Assembly (NCBI GenBank): GCA_963823045.1
Contig: CAWGKA010000013.1
Span: 1-35,299 of the forward strand
Direction: 5' to 3'
Length of the DNA: 35,299 bases
DNA from: JADLGL01 sp963823045
GTDB lineage: Bacteria; Pseudomonadota; Alphaproteobacteria; Rhizobiales; Kaistiaceae
Shown: one piece after another, positions 25,704 through 35,051 of the stretch
How positions within the stretch are numbered: the stretch's first letter is position 1
Layout: every line of letters starts with the position of its first letter
Notes under the pieces: generated by a model
Told to the model about the DNA's origin: nothing
The model's input: only the letters and a program-made list of their open reading frames with translations
The model's database searches: none
Program-made: the position numbers and the translations under genes

Positions 25704-26627
25704 ATGGCCGAACTTGGAGGCAATCAAAAGGCGCGTCCCGAGGCCCGGTTTCCGGTGATGCTGGAAACAGCGGGATTCGAGGACTACGCCCTCATCGATT
25801 CCGGCGACGGGCAGAAGCTGGAGCGCTACGGCGCCTATCGCATCGTGCGGCCCGAGCCGCAGGCGATGTGGCGCCGCAGGGCGCCGATCGGCGACTGGGA
25901 ATCGGCCGACGCCGTCTTCACGGGCGGCAAGGACGAGGAGTCGGACGGGCGCTGGCGTTTCCCCAAGCCGATCGCCGAGGAATGGCCGATGCGCTTCGGC
26001 GATGCGCGCTTCATCGGCCAATTCACCTCGTTTCGCCATGTCGGCGTGTTCCCGGAACAGGCGGCGCATTGGAGCTGGGTCGACGAGAAGCTGCGCGGCG
26101 CGGGCCGGCCGACGAAGGTTCTGAACCTCTTCGGCTATACCGGCGTCGCCTCACTGCTTGCCGCAAGCGCCGGCGCGACGGTGACGCATGTCGACGCCTC
26201 GAAGAAGACGATCGCCTGGGCGCGCGAGAACCAGACAGCATCGGGCATGGACCATCTGCCGATCCGCTGGATCTGCGACGACGCGATGAAGTTCGTCCGC
26301 CGCGAAGAGCGGCGCGGCAACCGCTATGACGGCATCATCCTCGATCCGCCGAAATTCGGTCGCGGCCCGAAAGGCGAGGTCTGGGACATCTTCCTCGACC
26401 TCGCCGAGATGATGCGCATCTGCCGCACGCTGCTCGCCGACGATGCGCTCTTCCTCGTGCTGACCGCCTACTCGATCCGCGCCTCCTTCATGTCGATCCA
26501 CGAAGTCGCCGCGCAGGAGCTCAGCGGCCTTCCCGGCGCGCTGGAATCGGGCGAACTGCTTCTGCGCGAGGAAGGAGGCGGTCGTTTCCTTTCGACCTCG
26601 CTCTATAGCCGCTGGAGCGCGCCATGA
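25704..26627 (+). CDS. Class I SAM-dependent methyltransferase, RlmI-like
   Basis: Probably an RNA methyltransferase related to RlmI/RlmK, but without the N-terminal PUA domain. The SAM site is NLFGYTGVASLLAASAGATV followed by the acidic HVDAS. The catalytic-motif region is ILDPPKFGRGPKGEVW. Near residue 112 is FRHVGVFPEQA, and the C-terminus (LSTSLYSRW) is typical of this group. The ATG at 25704 has GGAGG about 15 bases upstream. Its stop overlaps the next start (ATGA), coupling it to the TrmH-type methyltransferase, which supports an RNA substrate. The exact target base is not known to me. Confidence 0.88.
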   Translation: MAELGGNQKARPEARFPVMLETAGFEDYALIDSGDGQKLERYGAYRIVRPEPQAMWRRRAPIGDWESADAVFTGGKDEESDGRWRFPKPIAEEWPMRFGDARFIGQFTSFRHVGVFPEQAAHWSWVDEKLRGAGRPTKVLNLFGYTGVASLLAASAGATVTHVDASKKTIAWARENQTASGMDHLPIRWICDDAMKFVRREERRGNRYDGIILDPPKFGRGPKGEVWDIFLDLAEMMRICRTLLADDALFLVLTAYSIRASFMSIHEVAAQELSGLPGALESGELLLREEGGGRFLSTSLYSRWSAP

Positions 26628-27448
26628 GCGATCGCGCCCGCCCCGGCCAGGTGCTGACGATCACCAGCCATGCCAATCCGCGCATCAAGGCCATCAAGGC
26701 GCTCGCACAGGCGAAATACCGCAAGGAGACGGGGCAGTTTCTGGTCGAGGGACTGAAGCTCGTCACCGATGCGCTGGAGAAGGACTGGCCGGTGCGGACC
26801 GTGATCCATCAGGCCGACGCCATGTCCCAGCCGGCGGTTGCCAATGCGGCCGCGACGGCGCGGGCGCGGGGCGCCGACATCCTTGCCGTCAGCGCCGATA
26901 TCCTCGGCAAGATCGCACGGCGCGACAATCCGCAGATGGTGCTCGGCGTCGTCGATCAGCGCCTGGCCAGCGCCGACGACCTGGCCAAGGCGGGTCCGGT
27001 CCTGATCGCGCTGGAGCGGATCAAGGACCCCGGCAATCTCGGCACGATCATCCGCACCGCAGATGCCGTCGGCGCCGGCGGCGTCTGTCTCGTCGGTCCG
27101 TCGGTCGATCCGTTCTCGCTCGAGGCCGTGCGCGCCACGATGGGCTCGATCTTCCATGTGCCGCTAGCCCGGCTGACGGAGGAGGAGTTCGCCGCGCTTC
27201 GGGCGAAATGGCCGGGTTCTGTTGTCGGAACGCATCTGTCGGGGGCCGTCGACTACCGCAGCGCCAACTATCGCGAGCCCGTGCTTCTCCTCATGGGCAA
27301 CGAGCAATCGGGGCTCACCGACGAGGCTGCCGCTCTATGCGACGAACTCGTGCGCATCCCGATGGTCGGCCAGGCCAATTCGTTGAACCTTGCGGTCTCG
27401 ACCGCTGTGATGCTCTACGAGATACGCCGCAATCAGCTGATTCTCTGA
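26624..27448 (+). CDS. TrmH/SpoU-family RNA 2'-O-methyltransferase
   Basis: A SPOUT trefoil-knot enzyme that methylates ribose 2'-hydroxyls in rRNA or tRNA. An N-terminal substrate-binding domain (NPRIKAIKALAQAKYRKETG and FLVEGLKLV) precedes three knot motifs: LERIKDPGNLGTIIRTADA, LLLMGNEQSGL, and IPMVGQANSLNLAVSTAVML. The 274-residue length matches RlmB-like members. It overlaps the upstream methyltransferase by four bases and is followed by lspA after 12 bases, so the three form one operon. Confidence 0.93.
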   Translation: MSDRARPGQVLTITSHANPRIKAIKALAQAKYRKETGQFLVEGLKLVTDALEKDWPVRTVIHQADAMSQPAVANAAATARARGADILAVSADILGKIARRDNPQMVLGVVDQRLASADDLAKAGPVLIALERIKDPGNLGTIIRTADAVGAGGVCLVGPSVDPFSLEAVRATMGSIFHVPLARLTEEEFAALRAKWPGSVVGTHLSGAVDYRSANYREPVLLLMGNEQSGLTDEAAALCDELVRIPMVGQANSLNLAVSTAVMLYEIRRNQLIL

Positions 27449-27460
27449 CCGGACGCCGCC

Positions 27461-27990
27461 GTGACCGAACCTGCCGCCCCCCAAGCCGCCACAGCCAAAC
27501 CGCCCGGCCCCGCCTCAAGCCTGGGCATCTGGGTTTTGGCCCTGACACTGATCCTCGATCAGGTGACGAAATGGTGGGCCGAGGGAAGCCTTGACGCCAC
27601 GACGTCGACAGACCTCCTGCCGATCCTGGCGCTGCAGCTGACGCACAATCCAGGCATCGCCTTCAGCTTCTTCATGGGCTCCAACAGCGACATCCTGCTT
27701 GGCGCAGTCGTCCTCATCACGGTCGTGGTGCTGGTGCTCTGGGTGCGGGCGACGGATGGCGGCAAGCTGGCCACGATCGGCTTCGGGCTCATTGTCGGCG
27801 GCGCCATCGGCAACATCGTCGACCGCATTTTCCACGGCGAGGTGGTGGATTTCCTCCGACTCCATTTCGGCAGCCGCGACCTCTTCGTCTTCAACCTTGC
27901 CGATTTTGCCCTGACGCTCGGCCGATCATCCTCGTCATCGCCTTCCTATGGGGGCCGCGGAAGCCGGCAGAGAGGTCGCCCTCCTCCTGA
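27461..27990 (+). CDS. lspA: Lipoprotein signal peptidase II (frameshift near the C-terminus)
   Basis: Cleaves the signal peptide of prolipoproteins at the lipidated cysteine. It has four membrane helices, the LTHNPGIAFSF motif, GGAIGNIVDRIFHGEVVDFL with the first catalytic Asp, and FNLADFAL with the second. The start is a GTG at 27461. The frame as sequenced leaves the family after LTLGR and runs on to 28072. With one C added (GGCCG to GGCCCG near 27921) the protein reads LGPIILVIAFLWGPRKPAERS and stops at the TGA of 27988-27990. That supplies the missing fourth helix, so I place the end there. LspA is usually essential in Gram-negative bacteria, so this is likely an error. Confidence 0.9.
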
Positions 27991-28068
27991 TTTGCGGCAG
28001 GGCGATTTCGGCTGCACTGTGAATCGCTTGCCGGCATTTGCGGTCGAGACCAATTCAAGTCGCGGACC

Positions 28069-28928
28069 ATGACCCACGGACATCGAACCGCCCGCATCAT
28101 AGCTTGCGCCGTCCTCGCTCTCACCGCGGCCATGCCTTTGGGCGCGCGAGCCCAGGAGGCTTCTCAGGGGCGACGGTCGTTATCCCCAATTTCTGGGACC
28201 CGCAGGGCGAACGGACGGCACCTCCCGCCATCGCCGGCATCCGCTTCATCACCTCCGACGACTATCCGCCCTTCAATTTCACCGATGCCGACGAACGCCT
28301 GGTCGGCTTCGATGTCGACCTCGCCCGCGCCATCTGCGAGCACCTAGCCGTGCCTTGCACCTTGCAGGTGCGCCCGTTCGAGGATCTCGTCTCCGCGCTC
28401 GGAGACGATCGCGCGGACGCCGCCATTGCCGGCATCGCGATCACGGCCGAGGCGCGGCGGAGCGTCGCCTTCGGCGACGTCTATCTCCGCTTGCCGGCCC
28501 GTTTCGTCGAACGGCGCAGCAATGTCTTCGACATCTCGGCGGAAGCCCTCACCGGCCGGCGCGTCGGCGTCATCACCGGGACGGCACATGAGGCCTATCT
28601 CACGACATTCTTTTCCGAGGCCGATATCCGTGGCTATGCCAGCGCCGAAGCCGCTCGGACTGCGCTTCGGCAGGGCGAGGTCGACGCGCTATTCGGCGAT
28701 GGGCTCCAATTGTCGTTCTGGCTGGACGGGCTCGACGCGGGCGATTGCTGCGTCTTTGCCGGCGGCCCCTATCTTGAGGCCGCCTATTTCGGCGAAGGGC
28801 TGGCGATCGCGGTGAAGCGCGACGAGTCGGATATCCTTGCCGCCATCAATGCGGCGCTGGCGGCGATCTACGCCGACGGCACCTATGCGGGCATCTATCT
28901 GCGCTACTTCCCGCTCAGCTTTTTCTAG
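28069..28928 (+). CDS. Periplasmic solute-binding protein, amino-acid type (one frameshift)
   Basis: A family 3 extracellular solute-binding protein. The ATG at 28069 gives a signal peptide (IIACAVLALTAAMPLGARAQ) with cleavage at ARAQ. The frame then breaks at CAGGGGCGACG near 28165. With one more G it continues QGATVVIPNFWDPQGER and then the domain proper: IRFITSDDYPPFNF, VGFDVDLARAICEHLAVPC, GITGTAHEAYLTTFF-like and DALFGDGLQL segments, ending YAGIYLRYFPLSFF. The open frame alone, without its signal, would not be secreted. No permease or ATPase genes are near, so it may be an orphan or a signalling receptor. The ligand is unknown. The end overlaps terB convergently. Confidence 0.83.
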
Positions 28929-29351
28929 GCTCGGCGAGGCGGTAGCGGACGCGGCGCTGCGCTCGATCGCGGCGGCGATCAGCTTGTCGACCTCGAGATG
29001 GTCGCGAAGGATCTGCAGGAAGCGGAGCTCCTCCTGCTCGACATGAAGGTCGGCGGCGGCGACTTCCACCGCCAGCGCGTAGGCGGTCTCGTACAGCGGC
29101 GGCGGCAGGGTGTCGGCGACGATATCGAGGATTTCGTCGAGCCCGTCATCGTCCTGGAGGCGGCGGCCGCATTCCTCGGCGACGTCAACAAGGCGCTCGG
29201 GATCGAAATCGGAGAAGATCGGCACCTGGCGCACGATGTCGCCGATCTTGCGGAGTTCCTTGTCGGTCATCGTCCGATCGGAAGCGGAGACGGTGACCAT
29301 CACATAGATCAGAGCTTCGTGATGGCTGATCGGCCGGTGCATCTGGTTCAT
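28915..29351 (-). CDS. TerB-family (tellurite resistance) protein, frameshift near the end
   Basis: A small helical TerB-domain protein. Seen: MHRPISHHEALIYVMVTVSASD, MTDKELRKIGDIVRQVPIF, DEILDIVADTLPPPLYETAY, LAVEVAAADLHVEQEEL and RDHLEVDKLIAAAIERSA. The acidic clusters may bind metal ions, as in TerB. The frame as sequenced runs far into the opposite strand of the solute-binding gene. Restoring one C (GCGCCGCGTCC to GCGCCCGCGTCC near 28960) gives RVRYRLAEPRKS and a TGA at 28915-28917, which fits the family's short basic tail. It is divergent from lysK, an arrangement I recall from rhizobia. No other ter genes are present. Confidence 0.8.
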
Positions 29352-29488
29352 GGCTTTATTCCCGTCCTAGCTGCTATCGACTTTCGACTAGTAAAGGAAT
29401 CGCCGCAGCCAGGGCAACCGTCATGCGGCGTTGACGTGCGCGGCGGTCGATTCATAGGGTCCCGCCCACTCCGAACAAAGGTCCGAAC

Positions 29489-31140
29489 ATGCCGCTGGCG
29501 CCACCGTCACTCGAGATCACCGAGCGCTGGTCGGGGCCGCCGAGCAATCCACCGCCTGGCCGTTCGAGGAGGCCCGGAAGCTCGTCGCGCGCCTGAACTG
29601 AAGGCGCCGGACAGCGTTCTGTTCGAGACCGGCTACGGCCCGTCGGGCCTGCCGCATATCGGCACTTTCGGCGAGGTCGCGCGGACGAGCATGGTGCGCA
29701 TCGCCTTCCGCCTGCTCACCCGCGACGGGGTGCCGACCCGGCTGCTCTGCTTCTCCGACGATCTGGACGGCCTGCGGAAGGTGCCCGACAACGTCCGCAG
29801 CGGAGAAGATCGCGGCTCATCGGCCAGCCGCTGACAGTACGATCCCCGATCCGTTCGGCACCCATGCCAGCTTCGGCGAACACAACAATGCCCGCCTCCG
29901 CGGCTTCCTCGACTCAGTTCGGCTTCGACTACGAGTTCGCGAGCGCTACCGATACTATCGATCGGGGCGGTTCGACGAGACGGTGCTGGCGATGCTGGGG
30001 CCTATGACGAGGTGATGGCGATCATGCTGCCGTCGCTGCGCGAGGAACGGCAACAGACTTACTCGCCCTTCCTGCCGATCTCGCCGGCCAATGGCGAGGT
30101 GCTGCAGGTGCCGCTTGACCGGAACAAGCCGGACGCCGGCACGATCGTGTTTCGCGACCCCGCCAACGGCAAGCTGACCGAAGTGCCGGTCACCGGCGGC
30201 CATGTGAAGTGCCAGTGGAAGGCCGATTGGGCGCTGCGCTGGGCGGCGCTCGGGGTCGACTACGAGATGAACGGCAAGGATTTGATCGACTCGGTGAAGC
30301 TGTCGAGCGGGATCTGCAGGGTGCTCGGCGGCATGCCGCCCGAGGGCTTCGCCTACGAACTGTTCCTCGACGAGGCCGGCCAGAAGATTCCAAGTCGCGC
30401 GGCAACGGCCTGACGATCGACGAGTGGCTGCGCTACGCCTCGCCGGAGCCTGTCGCAGTTCATGTTCCAGAAGCCGCGGGCCGCCAAGAGGCTCATTCGA
30501 CGTCATCCCGCGGGCGGTCGACGACTACTACGCTTTCGTGGCTGCCTATCACCGCACATGGCCGACCCGCGGCAGCGCTCGGCAACCCGGCTGGCACATC
30601 CATGCCGGCGAGGTCCCGACAATCGAATGCCGGTCAGTTTCGTCGATGCTGCTCAACTCGCCGCGGCGTCGAACGCCCACTCACGACGTGCTGGGGCTTC
30701 ATCCGCGGCATATCCCGACGTCAGCCCGAGACGCAGCCCGAGCTCGACGGCTCGTCGGCTACGCCGTCCGCTACTATCAGGACTTCGTCGAGCCAACAAG
30801 TCGTTCCGCGATCCGGACGAAACCGAACGGGCCGCGCTTGCCGCACTGAGCCGCCCTCGCGACCTCGAAGGCGCAGGCGCTACACCGACCTCGCGATCCA
30901 GAATGCCGTCTATGAGGTCGGCCGCTCGTTCGAGCGCTTTCAGGACGCCCGAAGACCGCGCCCAACGGGCGGCCAGGCGTCTCGCTGACCTGGTTTTCGA
31001 TGCTGTATAGGTCCTGCTCGGCCTGCCGCGGGGCCCGCGGTTCCGCTCGTTCGTCGCAATCTACGGCATCCCCGAGACGCGCAGCTCATCCGCAAGGCCA
31101 TGAAGGCACCTGTCTGCACCGCGGCGGAGAAAACCTATGA
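29489..31140 (+). CDS. lysK: Class I lysyl-tRNA synthetase (frame broken many times)
   Basis: Charges tRNA-Lys. This is the archaeal-type class I enzyme found in some Alphaproteobacteria, not the class II LysS. Segments in all three frames follow the family in order: MPLAP, AWPFEEARKLVARL, VLFETGYGPSGLPHIGTFGE (HIGH-type motif near 29655), FSDDLDGLRKVPDN, PDPFGTHASFGEHNNARLRG, EVMAIMLPSLREERQQTYSP, FLPISPANGEVLQVPL, DWALRWAALGVDYEMNGKD, ICRVLGGMPPEGFAYELFLD, QKI plus out-of-frame KSRGNGLTIDEWLRYASPE (KMSKS region near 30385), and GPRFRSFVAIYG. I see at least ten frame changes. The end is uncertain: a one-base shift near 31105 would give a TGA at 31138-31140, overlapping the next start. The gene is essential if no lysS exists, so I read this as sequence error. 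Confidence 0.88.
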
Positions 31141-31631
31141 GCCGGGGATGGGGAGCGTTTCCTCGCCTCGGCCCTCGCGGCCTTGACGATCGCGGCCGCG
31201 CCGTCGTTGGGCCCGCGGCGAAAGCGCAGACGCTCGGCCCGGCACGGTTCCCCTGCCCCGCTTTGTCAGCCTGAAATCCGACCAGGTGAATGTCCGGGTG
31301 GGCCCGGGCTCCGACTATCCGATCGCGTGGACTTATGTTCGTTTCGGCCTGCCGGTGGAAATTACGCAGGAATATGAAAATTGGCGGCGAGTCCGCGACT
31401 CCAAAGGCAATGAAGGCTGGGTGTGGGGAACCTCCTTTCAGGTGCCCGCTCGGCCATCGTCCTGCCAGGCAAGAAGGACCGCCCTCGCCGTCCAACGAAC
31501 AGCGTCCGAAACTTCCCAATCGTGGCGAGGCTCGAGGCGGGCGTCATCCACCGGTCGAGCGGTGCCAGGACGGCTGGTGCCGCCTGACGGACCGTCGCTT
31601 CACCGGCTGGGTGGAGCAGGAGCGACTGTAG
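31137..31631 (+). CDS. Secreted SH3-domain protein (frame broken)
   Basis: A small exported protein with two bacterial SH3-like segments, a kind that often binds peptidoglycan. Across frames it reads: ATG at 31137, a hydrophobic signal (FLASALAALTIAAAPSLG), PRFVSLKSDQVNVRVGPGSD, WTYVRFGLPVEITQEYENWR, RVRDSKGNEGWVWG, then a second unit with RCQDGWCRLTDRRFTGWVEQ. At 31629-31631 there is TAG where relatives have TGG before GVYPGE. The bases after it still encode GVYPGEDFD, so the protein probably ended near 31660 and the TAG is a single substitution. Several indels break the frame at 31170-31500. It converges on irr. Confidence 0.75.
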
Positions 31632-31668
31632 GGGGTCTATCCCGGCGAAGATTTCGACTTAGGAAGCG

Positions 31669-32109
31669 CTAGGATTTGATCCGCCGCAACCGGATCACCA
31701 CGTCGACCCGGCTGATCTCGGTGCCCGGAGGCGGTTCCGGCAGCGATCCACGGCCAGCGCCTGATTTCGGGACGTCGAACATCAGGCTGTCGTCCTCGAG
31801 GAAGAAATGGTGATGGTCCGACACATTGGTGTCGAAATAGGTTTTCGAAGCCATCGAGCGCGAACTCACGCAGAAGACCGGCGGCGGTGAACTGGTGCAG
31901 GGTGTTGTAGACCGTCGCCAAGGAAACCGGAACACCGGCCGCTGGTTGCCTCGACATGGAGCGCCGCGGCGGAAATGTGCCGGTTGCCGCGAGCGAACAG
32001 CAAGTTCGGCCAGCGCCAGGCGCTGTCGCGTCGGCCGCAGGCCGGGGCGCGCAGCTTCGCCCGGGTCACGATGACGGCTTCCGGCGATTCCTGTCTGCAT
32101 TGCTGGCAT
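31669..32109 (-). CDS. irr: Iron response regulator Irr, Fur family (frame broken)
   Basis: Irr represses or activates genes of haem synthesis and iron balance when iron is low. Order across frames: GLRPTRQRLALAEL, LLFARGNRHISAAALHVEA, VPVSLATVYNTLHQFTAAG, LLREFALDG, SKTYFDTNVSDHHHFFLEDD, LPEPPPGTEISRVDVVIRLR. The SDHHHFF stretch is the histidine-rich haem-binding segment of Irr. The visible N-terminus has no Cys-Pro haem motif of the Bradyrhizobium type. At least three indels break the frame. The start is an ATG at 32109, or a GTG at 32112, with AGGAAGG at 32123-32129. Divergent irr and fabA is a standard Rhizobiales arrangement, which supports the call. Confidence 0.9.
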   Translation of the reverse strand: MPAMQTGIAGSRHRDPGEAARPGLRPTRQRLALAELAVRSRQPAHFRRGAPCRGNQRPVFRFPWRRSTTPCTSSPPPVFCVSSRSMASKTYFDTNVSDHHHFFLEDDSLMFDVPKSGAGRGSLPEPPPGTEISRVDVVIRLRRIKS

Positions 32110-32141
32110 CACCAGGTCGAGACCTTCCTACAGTTCGTCAT

Positions 32142-32170
32142 ATTATAGGGGTTCGGCGAAGACGGCACAA
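32142..32170 (-). promoter_or_regulatory. Sigma-70-type promoter of irr
   Basis: On the minus strand TTGTGC (32165-32170), 17 bases, then a perfect TATAAT (32142-32147). This predicts a start of transcription near 32135, with AGGAAGG and the irr start just downstream. It is the best promoter match I see in the window. Confidence 0.6.
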
Positions 32171-32390
32171 TTTCCCCCGTCGCCGGTGGCTGAGGCCGAT
32201 CCCCGCTTGCGGGCAGAGCCCAAGGAGGACTTTGCGGTTGGCGGCGATGCGTCCATTGCCGACGCTTGTCCAGGGGAACGCCCAATCCGAGCGCACCTTT
32301 AAGCCATCAGGAGGCCTATGCAAGGATACGCTGCTGATAGCGGCCCACGCCCGCCCCGCCGAAGCGCACAAGATCAAGAGGAGCAACGCT

Positions 32391-32926
32391 GTGACGGAAT
32401 GGCGGAACCACGTTCCAGTTACGACTATGAGGACCTGTTGCGCTGTGCTAGCGGTGAACTGTTTGGCCCCGGGCAATCCGCAGCTTCCACTGCCGCCCAT
32501 GCTGATGTTCGATCGGATCAGCGAGATTTCCGACACCGGCGGCGAACAGGGCAGGGGCCGGCTCCGGGCCGAGCTCGATGTCAGGCCCGACCTCTGGTTC
32601 TTCGAGTGCCACTTCAAGGACGATCCGGTGATGCCCGGCCGCCTTGGCCTCGATGCGCTCTGGCAGTTTCTCGGGTTCTTTCTCGGCTGGGTCGGCGGCC
32701 TCGGCCGTGGCCGCGCGCTGTCGGTTGGCGAGGTAAGTTTACCGGCCAGGTTCTCGCGAACGTGAAACTGGTGGAATATGGCGTGGATCTAAGCGGGTCT
32801 TCAGATCCAAGCTGTTCCTTGGTATCGGCGATGGGTGGCTGAAAGCCGATGGCAACACCATCTATACCGGCGAAGGATCTCCGCGTCGGTTTGTTCCAGA
32901 CCGAGGAAGGATGGACCGGTGCCTGA
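32391..32926 (+). CDS. fabA: 3-hydroxydecanoyl-ACP dehydratase/isomerase FabA (frame broken)
   Basis: Dehydrates 3-hydroxydecanoyl-ACP and isomerises the product, starting unsaturated fatty acid synthesis. In order: RSSYDYEDLLRCASGELFGPG, QLPLPPMLMFDRISEI, LDVRPDLWFFECHFKDDPVMPG with the active-site His, LGLDALWQFLGFFLGW, KFTGQVLANVKLVEYGVDL, then LFLGIGDGWLKADGNTIY and DLRVGLFQTEEGW to the TGA at 32924-32926. Four or more indels occur, including an extra C in a CCCC run near 32468. The start is probably the GTG at 32391, with AAGAGGAG 7 bases upstream. An ATG at 32399 is in the next frame. Position 85 or so reads VMPGRLG where the family has Cys, possibly another error. Confidence 0.9.
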
Positions 32927-32973
32927 CTAGGCCGAGTCGCCCCGCGGATAAGCAGACAGGAAAGGGGCAAATC

Positions 32974-34215
32974 ATGAAGCGAGTGGTAGTCACCTGTATG
33001 GGAATTGTTTCGTCCATCGGCAACAGCACCCAGGAGGTGCTGATGTCGCTGCGGGAAACCAGGTCCGGAATTGGCCCGCCGAGCGCTATGCCGAACTGGG
33101 ATTCCGTTCCCGTGTCCATGGGGCGCCCTCTCTCGACCCCCGAGGTCTGGACTCGCCCAACCGCGCGGTTCATGGGCGAAGGCGCGGCGTGGAACTATGT
33201 CGCCATGCACCAGGCGATCCAGGACGCGGGCCTCGAGAAAACTGACGTCGTCCAACGAGCGGACCGGCCTGATCATGGGTCCGGCGGCCGTCGACCCGGG
33301 CGATCGTCGAGGCGGCGGATGTCGCCCGCGCGAAGGGGCCAAAGCGGGTCGGTCCGTTCGCGGTGCCGAAGGCGATGTCGTCGACGAATTCGGCGACCCT
33401 GTCGACGCCGTTCGAGATCAAGGGCGTGAACTATTCGATCTCCTCCGCCTGCGCGACCTCCAATCACTGCATTGGCAACGCTTATGAGCTTATCCAACTC
33501 GGCAAGCAGGACATGATCTTTGCCGGCGGCGGCGAGGAACTGGAGTTGACTCTGACCGTCCTGTTCGACGCGATGGGAGCCCTTTCGACCGGATATAAAT
33601 GACCGCCCGGCCGTTGCCTCGCGCGCCTATGCACCAAGACCCTGACGGCTTCGTCATTGCCGGCGGCGCGGGCGTTCTGGTGCTGGAGGAACTACAACAC
33701 GCCAAGGCCCGCGGCGCCCGTATCTATGGCGAGATCGTCGGGCATGCGGTGTTATGTCCTACGGCTATGACATGGTCCAGCCATCGGGCGAAGGCGCGGT
33801 GCGGTGCATGAAGATGGCGCTCGAAAACGTCAACGAGCCGGTCGACTACATCAACCCGCACGCGACCTCGACGCTGATCGGGGACAAAGTCGAGATTCAG
33901 GCGATCCGGCAAGTCTTTGGGCAAGAATGCCCGCTGATCTCGGCCACGAAATCGTTGACGGGGCATTCGCTCGGCGCCACCGGCGTGCAGGAAGCGATTT
34001 ACTGCCTCCGACTACTTAACAATGGCTTCATTGCCCAATCGGCGCATATCGACAATCTCGACCCCGCCTTTGCGGACATGCCGATCCTTCGGGAGCGCAA
34101 GGACGACGTCGACCTCAACTATGTCGTGCTTTCCAACAGCTTCGGGTTCGGAGGCACCAACGCCTCGCTGGCTTTCCAGCGCTATGCAGCCTGGACCCCG
34201 GAGCGACATGAATGA
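32974..34215 (+). CDS. fabB: Beta-ketoacyl-ACP synthase I FabB (frame broken)
   Basis: Elongates acyl-ACP, including unsaturated intermediates made by FabA. The ATG at 32974 has AGGAAAGGGG upstream. Segments in order: MKRVVVTCMGIVSSIGNSTQ, ERTGLIMG, PKAMSSTNSATLSTPF, GVNYSISSACATSNHCIGNA with the catalytic Cys near 33450, FVIAGGAGVLVLEELQHAKA, INPHATSTLIGDKVE with the first catalytic His, SATKSLTGHSLGATGVQEAI with the second, and NSFGFGGTNASLAF. Frame changes occur near 33255, 33340, 33600 and 33755. All three catalytic residues remain. The stop overlaps the fabI start (ATGA). Confidence 0.92.
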
Positions 34216-35051
34216 CTGAATTGATGAAAGGTCGTCGCGGGCTCGTCATGGGGGTCGCGAACAACCATTCCATTGCCTGGGGCATTGCGCAGGCGGCTCG
34301 CCCAGGAGGGTGCGGAACTTGCCCTCACCTATCAACCGCCGAACATGGACCGCCGGGTGGCGCCCGCCCGTCGAAGTCGATCGGGTGCGATTTCGTGCTT
34401 TTGCCCTGTGCAACGTCGGCCTCGCCTGCGATGCGGACGACCCTGCGCATCTCTGGACAATATGTTCGCGGCAATCAAGGAACGTCTGGGGCGGGCTCGA
34501 TTTTCTGGTTCACGCGATTGCCGAGGAGCCGACCGCAGCGAGCTGGCGGGGCGCTATGCCGACACGACGCGGGCGAACTTTCTGAGCACGATGGTGGTGT
34601 CCTGCTTCTCCTTCACCGAAGCGATGAAGCGCGCCGCAGCGTTGATGCCTTGTGACGGCGGACGGCGATCACCCTCACCTATCTCGGCTCCAACCGTGTG
34701 ATGCCGAACTACAATGTGATGGGCGTTGCCAAGGCGGCGCTGGAATCCTCGGTCCGCTATCTGGCTGTCGATCTCGGCGGCAGGAACATTCGCGTCAACG
34801 CGATCTCGGCCGGGCCGGTCCGCACGCTGGCGGCCGCCGGCGTCGCCAATGCCCGCACCATCTACAATTTTCCTCAGCCGGCTCGCCTCCCCTTGGGCAG
34901 AACCGTCTCGATCGAGGAAATCGGCGGATCGGCGACCTATTTGCTGTCGGGCCTCGTAAGCTCCGGTGTCTTCGGCGAAATCCACTATGTCGACACCGGG
35001 TTCAACGCCGTCGGCATGCCGATGCCGGGCGATCTGCCGAAGCCGTCCTAG
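34212..35051 (+). CDS. fabI: Enoyl-ACP reductase FabI (frame broken)
   Basis: The NADH-dependent last step of fatty acid elongation, a short-chain dehydrogenase. In order: GRRGLVMGVANNHSIAWGIA (cofactor loop), LAQEGAELALTYQP, LDFLVHAIAE, YADTTRANFLSTMVVSCFSF, ITLTYLGSNRVMPNYNVMG and VAKAALESSVRYLAVDLG, with the Tyr-x6-Lys catalytic pair in YNVMGVAK, then RVNAISAGPVRTLAAAGV and GEIHYVDTGFNAVGMP. Frame changes lie near 34295, 34370-34480, 34540 and 34655. The C-terminal 117 residues are intact to the TAG at 35051. It is coupled to fabB by the ATGA overlap. FabI is the target of triclosan-type inhibitors. Confidence 0.9.

Noticed and set aside
27915..28970. Phase variation by homopolymer length in lspA, the solute-binding protein and terB
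   Set aside because: The runs are only 2-5 bases, too short for slipped-strand switching, and lspA is not a plausible on/off gene.
889..31631. TAG read as an amino acid (amber recoding), because two genes have in-frame TAG
   Set aside because: rsmE, fbpB, glk, irr and fabI end naturally at TAG with proteins of normal length, so TAG is a normal stop.
32318..32398. An ATG with AGGAGG close upstream as the fabA start or a leader peptide
   Set aside because: The spacing is only 3 bases and it would add about 26 residues not found in FabA; the GTG at 32391 fits better. A leader peptide cannot be excluded.
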